64,000 nt of DNA from Microthrixaceae bacterium (lineage in GTDB: Bacteria; Actinomycetota; Acidimicrobiia; Acidimicrobiales; Microtrichaceae): assembly GCA_020637215.1 (NCBI GenBank), contig JACJWI010000008.1:62001-126000 (forward strand), written 5' to 3'. A program made the position numbers and the translations under genes. Below are positions 26,484 through 35,172 of the stretch, in pieces; position 1 is the stretch's first letter, and every line of letters starts with the position of its first letter. The notes under the pieces were generated by a model. The model was not told the origin of the DNA. It saw only the letters and a list, made by a program, of their open reading frames with translations, and did no database searches.

Positions 26484-26880
26484 TCAGATGTTCGTTAGGT
26501 ATTTCTTGAGGCTGTCGAGGATCTGGTCGGCTGTCTTGTGCCAGACGAAGGGCTTGGGGTTCTCGTTCCAGCCGGCGACCCATGCGTCGAGATCCGCGGT
26601 GAGTTCTTTGATGTTGCGGTGAGCTGAACGTTGGAGCTTCTTCGTGGTGAGCTCGGCGAACCAGCGTTCGACCAGGTTCAGCCATGAGCTGCTGGTCGGG
26701 GTGAAGTGGAACGTGAAGCGTGGGTGTACCAGGAGCCAGCGGTGGATGGAGGGGGTCTTGTGGGTGCTGGCGTTGTCCAGCACGACGTGTACGGCGAGGT
26801 CGTCGGGGACGTTCGCATCGATGAGGTCGAGGAACTGGCGGAACTCGACGCGAACCGGGCGGTCGCCGAGATCGACTCGT
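26484..26880 (-). pseudogene. IS630-family transposase, C-terminal remnant
   Basis: The last 130 or so residues of an IS630-type DDE transposase: VEFRQFLDLIDANVPDD, then VVLDNASTHKTPSIHRW, where the first D of the LDN is the second catalytic aspartate, then FTPTSSSWLNLVERWFAEL with the catalytic glutamate, and KTADQILDSLKKY near the end. The N-terminal two thirds (helix-turn-helix and first Asp) are missing, and the frame closes at a stop just before the upstream gene. The left boundary at about 26880 is approximate. One element end lies at about 26474, at the stop codon of the preceding gene. Confidence 0.8.
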
Positions 26881-26909
26881 CGCCCCAGAGCTGCTGCCCA
26901 AACCCGCCG

Positions 26910-27809
26910 TCAGTCCATCCACGTCTGCTGCGGGCGGGACGCGACGTCGCCCTCTGTCCCCTCGACCACTCGGGCGAATGCACCAGTGCTCCGGGCCTCG
27001 ATCGCTTGGACCAAGTCCATGATGCACAACGGCCGGTCACCCACATCGCAGATGACCTCGCCGTCGATCTCGTCCTCGATGATCGTCAACAGCTCAGCGA
27101 CGCCGATCGAGTCGAGTCCGAGATCTTCGAGCAGGCGAAAGCCTCCAGGAAGGTCGTCCGGTGTCTCCACATCCAACTGGCCAAGCGCGAGAGCGACCAC
27201 TTCTCGGGCAGTCAGGGCATCGGAATCAAGTCCCTGCCGAGATCGCCTAAACTCCTCTGCCCACAGGGCATAGAGCTCGACATCGCGAATCCGACCTCGG
27301 ATCCTCGCCTGAGCGCGCAGAGTTCCCTCGTGAACCAGCGGAGCGACACGGGCGAGTCCGCCTGCAACGTCAGCCGGCATCTCGATCGTCAGCTTACGCA
27401 GACCAATGACATCGAATGCGTAGGTGCAGAAGAGCCGAAGCGCATCACCTGCGATCGCCGACACGTTGACGATTCGCTGATCGAAGAAGGCCGAGATGCT
27501 CGCAACTTGGGACACCTCGTCGACGTTGTACAGCCCGACGTATCCGACCAGAGGCGGATCGGCTCCGCGGCCGGCAACGGCGAACGACGCCACGCTGGCA
27601 TCCCAGATCGCTTGGCTGAATGCATCCAACGACACCGTCCGCCCGCGGGTCCTCCACGACTGTGCGGCACCACCTCGGAGGGCAATCTCGTACAGCGGTT
27701 CGATCGGCACCAGGCCGACAGGAACGAGCTCAGCGACCATCCCCAGCAACGAAACGACACTGGTGTTCGCAGCCCCTTGGGCCTCCGCCGACATATAGTC
27801 ACTCCCCAT
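26910..27809 (-). CDS. GNAT acetyltransferase-acyl carrier protein fusion
   Basis: About 299 residues. Residues 85-190 follow the RimJ/RimL-type GNAT pattern (GYVGLYNVDEVSQVASISAFFD, GDALRLFCTYAFDVIGLRKLTIEM, HEGTLRAQARIRGRIRDVELYAL). Residues 205-275 look like an acyl carrier protein, with FRLLEDLGLDSIGVAELL, where Ser234 in the DSIG motif would carry phosphopantetheine. The ATG at 27809 has GGAGGGAAGG about 10 bases upstream; a GTG at 27848 is less likely. It overlaps the lipoprotein gene by 11 bases. Codon use is less GC-biased than its surroundings, suggesting transfer. The substrate and function of the fusion are unknown. Confidence 0.65.
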   Translation of the reverse strand: MGSDYMSAEAQGAANTSVVSLLGMVAELVPVGLVPIEPLYEIALRGGAAQSWRTRGRTVSLDAFSQAIWDASVASFAVAGRGADPPLVGYVGLYNVDEVSQVASISAFFDQRIVNVSAIAGDALRLFCTYAFDVIGLRKLTIEMPADVAGGLARVAPLVHEGTLRAQARIRGRIRDVELYALWAEEFRRSRQGLDSDALTAREVVALALGQLDVETPDDLPGGFRLLEDLGLDSIGVAELLTIIEDEIDGEVICDVGDRPLCIMDLVQAIEARSTGAFARVVEGTEGDVASRPQQTWMD

Positions 27810-28485
27810 CGGGTTCGCACCTTCCCTCCGCGACAACAGTCGGATCACAGATGATCACCTGAGAATCCGGAAACCGAGCCGTTCGGACCTGGTCGCCCTC
27901 GGAGTACTCAACGACCAGACCCTTGGCGACAGCCTTGGCCACCCCGGCGTCTCGCCTCAACTTGAAGACAGGAGACGCATCGTTCTCCTGGTCAAACGCA
28001 ACATTCGACGTGCTATCTGCTTGTCCAGGACCCGCAGGCGGTATCTCGTATCCGTCCACCGAGCGCGCTTCGAGTGACAAGTCCGGGTTGCCGACTCCAA
28101 CAAGCGTCGGCGTCAGCCATCCCAGATACATCGCGTTTCCCAGAGCCTGAGCTTGTGGACCGATCATGCGAACGTCGGCGACGTCCAACCCAATGGTCTG
28201 CTCGAATCGGACGGTGCGAACCACTATTGGACCGGCCGAGTTGTTGCGCAGGGTCGCAGGGATCGCAGTCACCCAGTCCGTGTCTGAAGCATCGAGTGCC
28301 CCGTAGAAGTCAGCCCAGAGTCCGATGAGCTGGCCACTAGACGCGGTTGCGGTCGTGCTCGTCGCGGTCAGTGGCGGCCGGTCGGGTTCTGGATCAGAGC
28401 ACCCAACGCCGACGACGGCCACAGAAGCGACAACTAGCGCCGTCACCAGCGGACATCGAGCGCGTCGCAACGGGGCGACCGTCAC
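27799..28485 (-). CDS. Hypothetical lipoprotein
   Basis: A 228-residue lipoprotein with signal sequence and lipobox GVGC (Cys29), then a Ser/Thr linker and a domain with alternating strands: AIPATLRNNSAGPIVVRTVRFEQTIGLDVADVRM and later VAKAVAKGLVVEYSEGDQVRTARFPDSQVIIC. Two cysteines near the C-terminus (IICDPTVVAEGRC) may form a disulfide. I do not recognise the family. The GTG start lies 3 bases after the secreted-protein stop, and its 3' end overlaps the GNAT-ACP gene, so the three genes form one operon of lower GC content. Confidence 0.65.
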   Translation of the reverse strand: MTVAPLRRARCPLVTALVVASVAVVGVGCSDPEPDRPPLTATSTTATASSGQLIGLWADFYGALDASDTDWVTAIPATLRNNSAGPIVVRTVRFEQTIGLDVADVRMIGPQAQALGNAMYLGWLTPTLVGVGNPDLSLEARSVDGYEIPPAGPGQADSTSNVAFDQENDASPVFKLRRDAGVAKAVAKGLVVEYSEGDQVRTARFPDSQVIICDPTVVAEGRCEPDGE

Positions 28486-28488
28486 AGA

Positions 28489-29829
28489 TCAGGCGTAGCC
28501 GTAGACGGCGAACACGCCGGACATCTGCGGGTCACCGCCCGGGCTCCCGTAGCCGGTGATGTACTTCGGCCCACTTGTGGCGGGATTCTTCCACTTGCGA
28601 GTCACCGTACTTCCCGAGGAGTTCGACGTGGACACTTGCACGCCTCCGCTCAGAACTGAGGCGCCGATCGTTGCCTCAAATGCGGAGGTGACTGTCGTGG
28701 TGACGCCAGATGACCGACCGATCGTCTGCCCAACCAACAGAGTCCGAGTCGTTCCTGTAGGTGCAACGGGATCGGCTCCAGCAGCGAAGAACGTCACGTC
28801 GCCAGTCCAGCTGTGAGGCTGCATCGAGTAGACCGAGAACCACAGCCCGGGAGTTGAAGGTGGGGTCGAGTTGCTGTACCAGCAGCTCGAGTGACGGTAT
28901 CGACGGTAGTTGTACTTCACTAGGAGCCGAGCATCCCGGAAGGTGCCGTCGCCCTGGATCTCAGACTCACCGAACGCAGAGTTCGTGGTCGCAACGCTCG
29001 CTGTCACACTGCCAGCAACCGAGAACGGACCGGCTGACGCACCGACCTTCGCGCCGACGGAACTCGACGTGGTGGTGGTGCGCTGGAACGTCCCCGTCTC
29101 CTTGGGCGCACCGTTGCCGACCAGATACTTGCCGATGGTCAACCACGTCTGACCAGCTGCCTCGTAGAACGTGGACCCCGTGCAGTAGAAGCCTGAGGGC
29201 ACTCCCACCGCGGCAGCGGCGGCGGTGGGGGACTTGGCCGTCGTCGACGCCTCAACCGCTCGGAGCACTTCGGGCGGCGATGCCGTCATCTCGACGACCG
29301 ACGTCGGCACGTCGACCGATGCAGCTCGGCTCTTTCCGAGCCCATCGGGGTCGGTCTCGACCGCCTCCCAGGCGCCATCCGATTCGGCCGCGCCGCGCAC
29401 GACTTGCCGTGCGTCGGCGTTCCAGGTGGCATCAACGAAGCTGACACCGATCTGGCGCCCTTCGTCACCGCTGGCGGTGATCATCAGGCGGACGCGTCCG
29501 TCCTTCGACATGGCGGACTTGGTCCAACTTCCAGGCGCTGCTCGCACCTCGGCCACTCCGTTGCTGCCGATCGTCGCTTGGCCGAGGATGGTCGGAGGGG
29601 CGCCATCGCCGGGTTCCAGCATTCGTTCTGCGGCTGGCAGGGCATGGACGACAACCGCGCCGGTGCCGACGAGATCAGCGACCTTCCCGCTCCAGATCAG
29701 CGGCGCGTTAGCGTCGCTGACCTCCGCGCGCTGGACCTCCGAGGCCCCAGCCACCTGAGCGGCGGGAATCACCGCAGCCAGGGCGGCCCCGGCAGCGAGT
29801 GCGCGGGCAAAGCTCTTTGAGAGTGGCAT
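28489..29829 (-). CDS. Secreted beta-rich protein, possibly aerolysin/ETX-like
   Basis: A 446-residue protein with a Sec signal peptide (residues 1-30, ending VAGASE). The middle has VPSGFYCTGSTFYEAAGQ. Two long Ser/Thr/Val stretches with alternating polar and small hydrophobic residues follow: FQRTTTTSSSVGAKVGASAG and onwards, and SSGVTTTVTSAFEATIGASV and onwards. Such paired stretches are typical of the membrane-inserting hairpins of aerolysin/epsilon-toxin-like proteins, but this is a composition-based guess. GGAAGGGATCGAG precedes the ATG at 29827-29829. First gene of the three-gene operon beside the ISL3 element. Confidence 0.55.
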   Translation of the reverse strand: MPLSKSFARALAAGAALAAVIPAAQVAGASEVQRAEVSDANAPLIWSGKVADLVGTGAVVVHALPAAERMLEPGDGAPPTILGQATIGSNGVAEVRAAPGSWTKSAMSKDGRVRLMITASGDEGRQIGVSFVDATWNADARQVVRGAAESDGAWEAVETDPDGLGKSRAASVDVPTSVVEMTASPPEVLRAVEASTTAKSPTAAAAAVGVPSGFYCTGSTFYEAAGQTWLTIGKYLVGNGAPKETGTFQRTTTTSSSVGAKVGASAGPFSVAGSVTASVATTNSAFGESEIQGDGTFRDARLLVKYNYRRYRHSSCWYSNSTPPSTPGLWFSVYSMQPHSWTGDVTFFAAGADPVAPTGTTRTLLVGQTIGRSSGVTTTVTSAFEATIGASVLSGGVQVSTSNSSGSTVTRKWKNPATSGPKYITGYGSPGGDPQMSGVFAVYGYA

Positions 29830-29981
29830 CTCGATCCCTTCCGTTGATCTGCGCCCCAATCGCAGACTTGCCGAGCGAGTCACTCGGGACCGGGACCGTA
29901 ACACCGCTCACGGACTGTGTGCGTGCCGATGGCATCACATTGTTGAGCTGCATCGACCATCTGATGACCCGAGGAAATGCG

Positions 29982-31399
29982 GCGCTTCGGAGTTGCGGGG
30001 GGTGTGGGCGGGTAGCGGGGGTCCGCGGTTGAGGGTTCGAGGGCCCGGAGAATCGGTGGCTCTGACCCCAACCGAACCTCCGGAGCCCTCGTGGAACCAG
30101 ACGCTACGCGCATGTGCGCACTGTTGGTCGGCTTGCCGGCTGTGAACGTCCTCGCTGTTGATGATGACGACCCGGCCGGCCCGTTGCGGGTCCACGTCGA
30201 GACGACCGCCACCACAGTGGCGTGCCGGTCATGCGGGACCAAAGCGCGGGTGAAGGACCGACGCCAGGTCGCGTTGGTGGACCTTCCGGCGTTCGGTCGT
30301 CGAGCAGTGCTGGTGTGGCACAAGCGCCGCTGGTGTTGCCCGGATGTCGATTGTGAGACCAAGTCGTTCACCGAGGTCGATGCTCGGATCGCGGCGTCGC
30401 GGGCGAAGGTGACCGATCGTGCGGGTCGACACGTGACCGCCCGGGTCGGTCGTGATGGCCGCACCGTCACCGACGTCGCTGTTGAGCTCGGCTGCGATTG
30501 GCACACCGTCATGGACGCCGTCCGTTCCTACGGCACCGCGTTGATCGAGGACCCGGCCCGCATCGGGCCCGTCGAAGCTCTCGGGTTGGATGAGACGCTC
30601 TTCGCCCGGACCGGCTCGAAGAAGACCAGGTGTTGGTGCACGTCGATCGTCGCGCTGGACAGACCGGCGCAGCTGCTCGATGTGGTCGAGGGCCGCACCG
30701 CGAAGGCACCCACGACGTGGCTGGAGGCCCGCCCGGAGTCGTGGCGCGCGGCGATCCGTTGGGGGGCGTTGGACCTGTCGGGGCCGTACCGCAAGACGTT
30801 CAACGACACGCTGCCCGACGCGACCCAGGTCGCTGATCCGTTCCACGTGTGCAAGCTCGCGAACAGTCGCCTCGACGAGTGCCGTCGTCGGGTGCAGAAC
30901 GAGACGCTCGGGCACCGAGGCCGCAAAGACGACCCGCTCTACCGATCTCGCCGGCTGTTGACCAAGGGCCACGAACGCCTCGATGAGAAGGGCACCGAGA
31001 AGCTCCTCGGATTCCTTGAGGCCGGAGACCCACACGGCGAGGTCCGCATGACCTGGCACGCCAAAGAGACCCTCCGCGGGTTCTACACCCAACCCGCAGA
31101 GAACGCTGAAGCGTTCCTCGACGAGCTCGTCGCCGACATGGGCGACGAGTCGATGCCGATCGAGGTCCGTTCCCTCGCCCGTACCCTGACAACCTGGCGT
31201 GCTCAGATCTTGGCCTGGCACGACGCGAAGGTGTCCAACGGGCCGACCGAGTCGATCAACAACCTGATCAAGCGGATCAAACGCATCGGGTTCGGGTTCC
31301 GCCGCTTCGCCAACTACCGGATCCGAGTCCTGCTCTACGCCGGAAAACCCAACTGGGACCTACTCGACACCGTCACACCCCGCTGAACTCCGAAGAGCC
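29982..31399 (+). mobile_element. ISL3-family insertion sequence, complete
   Basis: A 1,418-bp element. The left end reads GGCGCTTCGGAGTTG and the reverse complement of the right end reads GGCTCTTCGGAGTTC; both continue to GGGGTGT within 25 bases, giving imperfect terminal inverted repeats that start GGC-CTTC as in ISL3. It holds one intact transposase gene. The 8 bases outside the left end (GGAAATGC) and right end (ACGAATCC) do not match, so there is no target duplication, which suggests later rearrangement. The right end interrupts the second propeller gene. Confidence 0.88.
30091..31386 (+). CDS. ISL3-family transposase
   Basis: A 431-residue intact transposase. The N-terminal zinc-binding part has CRSCGTKARVKDRR and RRWCCPDVDCETKSF, followed by a helix-turn-helix near VTDVAVELGCDWHTVMDAV. 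The DDE catalytic core shows ALGLDETLFARTG (first Asp), DATQVADPFHVCKLANSRLDECRR (second Asp) and VSNGPTESINNLIKRIKRIGFGFRRFANYRIR (Glu), all typical of ISL3/IS204/IS1001. GTG start with a weak ribosome site. The gene looks functional; its 3' end overlaps the tail of the truncated propeller gene on the other strand. Confidence 0.93.
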   Translation: MEPDATRMCALLVGLPAVNVLAVDDDDPAGPLRVHVETTATTVACRSCGTKARVKDRRQVALVDLPAFGRRAVLVWHKRRWCCPDVDCETKSFTEVDARIAASRAKVTDRAGRHVTARVGRDGRTVTDVAVELGCDWHTVMDAVRSYGTALIEDPARIGPVEALGLDETLFARTGSKKTRCWCTSIVALDRPAQLLDVVEGRTAKAPTTWLEARPESWRAAIRWGALDLSGPYRKTFNDTLPDATQVADPFHVCKLANSRLDECRRRVQNETLGHRGRKDDPLYRSRRLLTKGHERLDEKGTEKLLGFLEAGDPHGEVRMTWHAKETLRGFYTQPAENAEAFLDELVADMGDESMPIEVRSLARTLTTWRAQILAWHDAKVSNGPTESINNLIKRIKRIGFGFRRFANYRIRVLLYAGKPNWDLLDTVTPR

Positions 31400-32283
31400 A
31401 CGAATCCCGACAGCAGGATCCGACCGTCGGAGAGCACCAGCACGTTGTCCGCCGCCGCCTCCGGCGACGTTCCGACCAGGGTCGCGTGTCCGGTCGAGGG
31501 GTCGACCGCGTACAGCGCCGGGTCGACGCCCTGGGCGATGTAGACGGTCCCGTCGGGACCGACGTCGACACCGACGGCGAAGGCCAGGCCCGTCCGACCC
31601 GGCTCGTCGAACTGCAACGGGATGACCTCGGTCGACCCGGTCGACACGTCGATCGCGATCAGACCTCCGGTCGATCCCAGCAGCGCCTCCACTCCCCCGG
31701 TCGGCGCGTAGAGCCGGCCGTCGGGTCCGAAGCCGAAGCCGTTGAGGACGGGCAGGCCGTCGGCGACCACCTCGACCGGCCCGCCGTCGAGCGGCACACG
31801 GAGCAACCGGTCGTCGTCGGTGGTTCCGAAGCCGACGACGACCGCCTTGCCGCCGGGTTCGAGGGCGATCGGGTTGACGCCTCGACCGACGACGGACAGG
31901 ACGCCGACGGCGCCGTCGCGCTGAACCCGCACCACCGTCCCCTCGCCGGCACACGTGGCGATCAGCGACCCGTCGGGGGCGACGACCACGTCGTCGGTGT
32001 CGCACAGTCCGCCGTAGCGCTCGGCGATCCGGCCGGTGTCGGGGTCGAACCGCAGCAGCTGGTGGCCGAAGTAGTCGGCCGCCCACACGTTCCCGCCGTC
32101 CGCCGTCGGGTCCTGGGCCATCCCGTTCAGTCCGACCGGCGCGACCTGCGGCACAGATCCGTCCGGCAGCGTCGACGGCACCGTGCACCCGGACACGACT
32201 GCCACGACCAGGACCGCTCCCGCCACGACAGCAGCTCGCACCGTGCGGGCGAACCCCACGTTCTCCCCAGTTCCACGTCCCAT
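31360..32283 (-). pseudogene. Beta-propeller lipoprotein, copy 2, truncated by ISL3
   Basis: This is the duplicate of the gene at 24225-25184, with the same start, lipobox (SGC) and blade motifs. At 31399 the frame enters the ISL3 right end: after GRILLSGFV the native C-terminus of about 22 residues, including the strand NSVVVFSPDG, is replaced by ALRSSAGCDGVE and a stop inside the element. Losing the final strand would probably leave the propeller ring unclosed, so the protein is likely impaired, although 307 residues can still be translated. Confidence 0.8.
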
Positions 32284-33571
32284 GCGTCCAACTCTGGCAC
32301 AACCCACGATCAGGACCCACCGGGAGCGACCCGGCCCGGAGGGGCAGGGGTAGGGTCGCCGACGGCGGGCCCGGCAGAGAGCCGGGCCCTGACCAGGGGG
32401 TGGACCATGACGGTGGACGGGACCTACGACCCGAGGTTCGAGTCGCTGCGGGAGCTGTTGGAGCAGACCCTCGACTCGGGCGAGGACCTGGGCGCGTCGA
32501 TCGCTCTCGACGTCGACGGCGAGCTCCTCGTCGACATCTGGGGCGGATGGCGCGACCAGGACCGGGCCCACCCGTGGGAGCGCGACACGATCGTGAACGT
32601 CTGGTCCTGCACCAAGACCGTCACCAGCCTGGCGATGCTGATGCTCGCGTCGCGCGGGCAGCTCGACCTCGATGCGCCGGTGGCCGACTACTGGCCCGAG
32701 TTCGCCGCGGCCGGCAAGGACGGCGTGCTGGTCCGGCACCTGATGTCGCACACCTCGGGCGTGTCGGGCCTGGACCAGCCGGCCGTGCTCGAGGACCTCT
32801 ACGACTGGGAGGGCTCGACCTCTCGCATGGCGTCCCAGGCCCCGTGGTGGGAGCCGGGCACCGCGTCGGGCTACCACGCCCTGAACTTCGGCCACCTCCT
32901 CGGCGAGGTCCTCCGCCGCATCACCGGACGCAGCCTGAAGCAGTTCGTGGCCGAGGAGATCGCCGGCCCGCTCGGCGCTGACTTCACCATCGGCGCCCCC
33001 GAGAGCGAGGTCTCGCGGATCGCTCCGGTCGTCGCCCCTCCGCCCCTGCCGTTCGACCTCGAGAACATCGACTTCGACAGCCCCCTGGCCCGGACCATGA
33101 CGGGACCGCTCGCGGACGCGGACGCGGCCAACACCGCGGCGTGGCGTGCCGCCGACATCGGAGGCGCCAACGGCCACGGCAACGCCCGGTCCCTGGTCCG
33201 GATGCTGAGCGCTCTGTCGCTGGGCGGCACCGTCGACGGAGTGGAGCTGCTGGACCCCGCCACCATCGAGCGGACCTTCGAGGTGCAGGCCGACGGGATC
33301 GACCTGGTCCTCGGCGTCCCGTTCCGCTTCGGCATCGGCTTCGGACTGACCGACCCCGGCAACTACCCCGACATCCCCGGCGGCCGGATGCTGCACTGGG
33401 GCGGCTGGGGTGGGTCGTTCATCATCATGGATCTCGACCGTCGGACGACGTTCTCCTACACGATGAACAAGATGGCCGCCGGCATCGTCGGCTCGCCGAC
33501 CGGAGAGGCCTATCTGCGCGCCGGGTACGCCGCCCTCGGGGTGGACGTGCCCGGACACGTCGTCGCGCTCT
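31398..33571. repeat. 2.17-kb direct duplication, copy 2
   Basis: Matches 24299-26472 at offset 7,099 in the same orientation. It starts exactly at the ISL3 right end and runs to the stop codon of the beta-lactamase-like gene. Recombination between the copies would remove or circularise 7,099 bp, including the IS630 remnant, the three-gene operon and ISL3. Confidence 0.92.
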
Positions 33572-33573
33572 GA
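32407..33573 (+). CDS. Serine hydrolase, class C beta-lactamase/esterase family, copy 2
   Basis: A 388-residue near-identical copy of the gene at 25308. The only residue difference I find is Leu to Phe in NIDFDSPLA; most base changes are silent, which suggests recent duplication with purifying selection or gene conversion. SCTK, SGYHALN and HWGG motifs are all kept, as is the hairpin ahead of the ribosome site (32367-32389). It ends TGA and is followed 87 bp later by the lipase lipoprotein gene, probably the ancestral context on the right. Confidence 0.85.
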   Translation: MTVDGTYDPRFESLRELLEQTLDSGEDLGASIALDVDGELLVDIWGGWRDQDRAHPWERDTIVNVWSCTKTVTSLAMLMLASRGQLDLDAPVADYWPEFAAAGKDGVLVRHLMSHTSGVSGLDQPAVLEDLYDWEGSTSRMASQAPWWEPGTASGYHALNFGHLLGEVLRRITGRSLKQFVAEEIAGPLGADFTIGAPESEVSRIAPVVAPPPLPFDLENIDFDSPLARTMTGPLADADAANTAAWRAADIGGANGHGNARSLVRMLSALSLGGTVDGVELLDPATIERTFEVQADGIDLVLGVPFRFGIGFGLTDPGNYPDIPGGRMLHWGGWGGSFIIMDLDRRTTFSYTMNKMAAGIVGSPTGEAYLRAGYAALGVDVPGHVVAL

Positions 33574-33660
33574 CGCCGCGATCGAGGCCGCCCGGACCGC
33601 CGCCGGAGGCCGGTGGTACCGTGGTTCCGGCCTCTGGTGGGGCGGAATCGTGGGGGGACG

Positions 33661-34728
33661 ATGATGGCGGGACAGTTCATGAAGCGGAGCGGCTCGACGG
33701 CCCGGCGGCGTCCACGACGCCTGACAGCGGCGGCGCTCGCCCTCGCCGCGGCGGCGCTGCTCGTGACGGCGTGCGCCCCGGCGCCGGAGCCGGGCCAGCG
33801 ATATCGGGTCCCCGCTGACTTCGCCGAAGGCCTGTTGACCGCCCTGGGCGACATCCACGGCCCGCCCCCGGGCGCCAACGTCGACGGCTGCGTCCCGTCC
33901 ACCGCCCACCCCCGACCGGTGATCCTCCTGCACGGCTTCGCCGGCAACATGGCCGACAACATGGGCGGCATCTCCCCGTTCCTCGCCAACCAGGGCTACT
34001 GCGTGTTCGCCCTCACCTACGGCGACCCGGACGGTTCGCTGTTCGGCGGGCTGCACGACATCCGCCGCTCCTCGATGGAGGAGTTCGGCCCGTTCGTCGA
34101 CGACGTGCTCGCCCGCACCGGCGCCCGGCAGGTCGACGTGGTCGGCCACTCCGAGGGGTCGATCATGCCCCGCTGGTGGATGCGATTCGGTCCGTCGGTG
34201 CATTCCGACGGCACGCCCAAGGTCGCGACGTTCGTCGGGGTCGGACCGGCCACCCACGGTGCCGACCTCGGCGGCAACGCCGCCACCCTGCGGTCGATCC
34301 CGTTCTTCGCCGGGGTGATCGACACGATGGTGCAGAACGGCTGCGGGGCCTGCGAGCAGGTCCTGTCGGGGTCGTCGTTCCTGAAGCAGCTGAACTCGTC
34401 GGAACCCCAGCCCGGCGAACGGTTCACCGGCCCGACCCAGCCCGGCGTGCGCTACATGATGCTGGCCACCCAGCTCGACAACTTCCTGGTGCCGTACCAG
34501 TACGGCTTCATCGACCATCCGGCCGTCACCAACACGACCGTCCAGGACGTCTGCGCCATCGATGAAGCCGACCATCTGTCGATCGTGTTCGACCCGGTCG
34601 CTTACGACGTGATCGACAACTTCCTGGATCCGGCGACCGCGACCACCCCCCGATGCGTCGCCACCCAACCGGTGTTCGCCCCGATCGACCAGCGGGACTG
34701 GCCACCGCCGACCCTTCCGGCGGACTGA
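33661..34728 (+). CDS. Lipoprotein lipase (class 2-like triacylglycerol lipase)
   Basis: A 355-residue exported lipoprotein: basic N-terminus, hydrophobic core and lipobox VTAC (Cys38). The enzyme domain opens with RPVILLHGFAGNMADNMGGISPFLANQGYCVFALTYG, as in secreted lipases of Streptomyces and Bacillus LipA type; the nucleophile elbow is GHSEGS and the late acid/histidine pair is in EADHLSIVFDP. It should hydrolyse acyl esters outside the cell. ATG 33661 and the next codon ATG are both possible starts; GGGGGGACG lies just upstream. Confidence 0.8.
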   Translation: MMAGQFMKRSGSTARRRPRRLTAAALALAAAALLVTACAPAPEPGQRYRVPADFAEGLLTALGDIHGPPPGANVDGCVPSTAHPRPVILLHGFAGNMADNMGGISPFLANQGYCVFALTYGDPDGSLFGGLHDIRRSSMEEFGPFVDDVLARTGARQVDVVGHSEGSIMPRWWMRFGPSVHSDGTPKVATFVGVGPATHGADLGGNAATLRSIPFFAGVIDTMVQNGCGACEQVLSGSSFLKQLNSSEPQPGERFTGPTQPGVRYMMLATQLDNFLVPYQYGFIDHPAVTNTTVQDVCAIDEADHLSIVFDPVAYDVIDNFLDPATATTPRCVATQPVFAPIDQRDWPPPTLPAD

Positions 34729-34732
34729 TCCC

Positions 34733-35053
34733 TCAGCGGAGCAGGGGCGGGCCGGGTTCAGAGCGAGGATCCGACGACTGTCGAGCTCGGGCCGCCCGGG
34801 ACATCCCCACGACGAGGAGAACGAATCCGACCACCGCTGCCGCCGCGCCCAGGGCCATCACCCCGACGGCGGGGAGGAACTCCTCGGCCGGCTGCCCGTA
34901 GGTGTCGCAGCTGTCGGCGAAGGCGCCGCACGAGTTGGTGGAGAGCAGGGCGATGAGCGCACCGACCCCGGCGGCCGCCGTTCCGAGCAGCCCGGCCAGG
35001 ATTCCGATGGGGACCATCCAGTCCGAGCTGCCCGGTGCTTGGTCAGGTCCCAT
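34733..35053 (-). CDS. Small two-helix membrane protein
   Basis: A 106-residue protein with two membrane helices, WMVPIGILAGLLGTAAAGVGALIALL and AVGVMALGAAAAVVGFVLLVVG. The loop between them carries two cysteines in CGAFADSC that could be oxidised outside the cell. The C-terminus is polar. No family recognised. It converges with the lipase gene, 4 bp apart, and diverges from the Ddn-like gene. Confidence 0.6.
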   Translation of the reverse strand: MGPDQAPGSSDWMVPIGILAGLLGTAAAGVGALIALLSTNSCGAFADSCDTYGQPAEEFLPAVGVMALGAAAAVVGFVLLVVGMSRAARARQSSDPRSEPGPPLLR

Positions 35054-35172
35054 GTGGTCGTCCGTGGCTCGTGGACACGCGCCGGTGCGGGTCCGATCTA
35101 CCGTTGGTCGACGCGGACGCCGGAGACCTTGAACCTCGGAGCCGTCCGTCCCGCCCGACACCAGGAGAACCG

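Noticed and set aside
31360..34668. A very long minus-strand open frame of about 1,100 codons
   Set aside because: Only its last 307 codons correspond to the propeller protein; the rest is antisense to the serine hydrolase and lipase genes.
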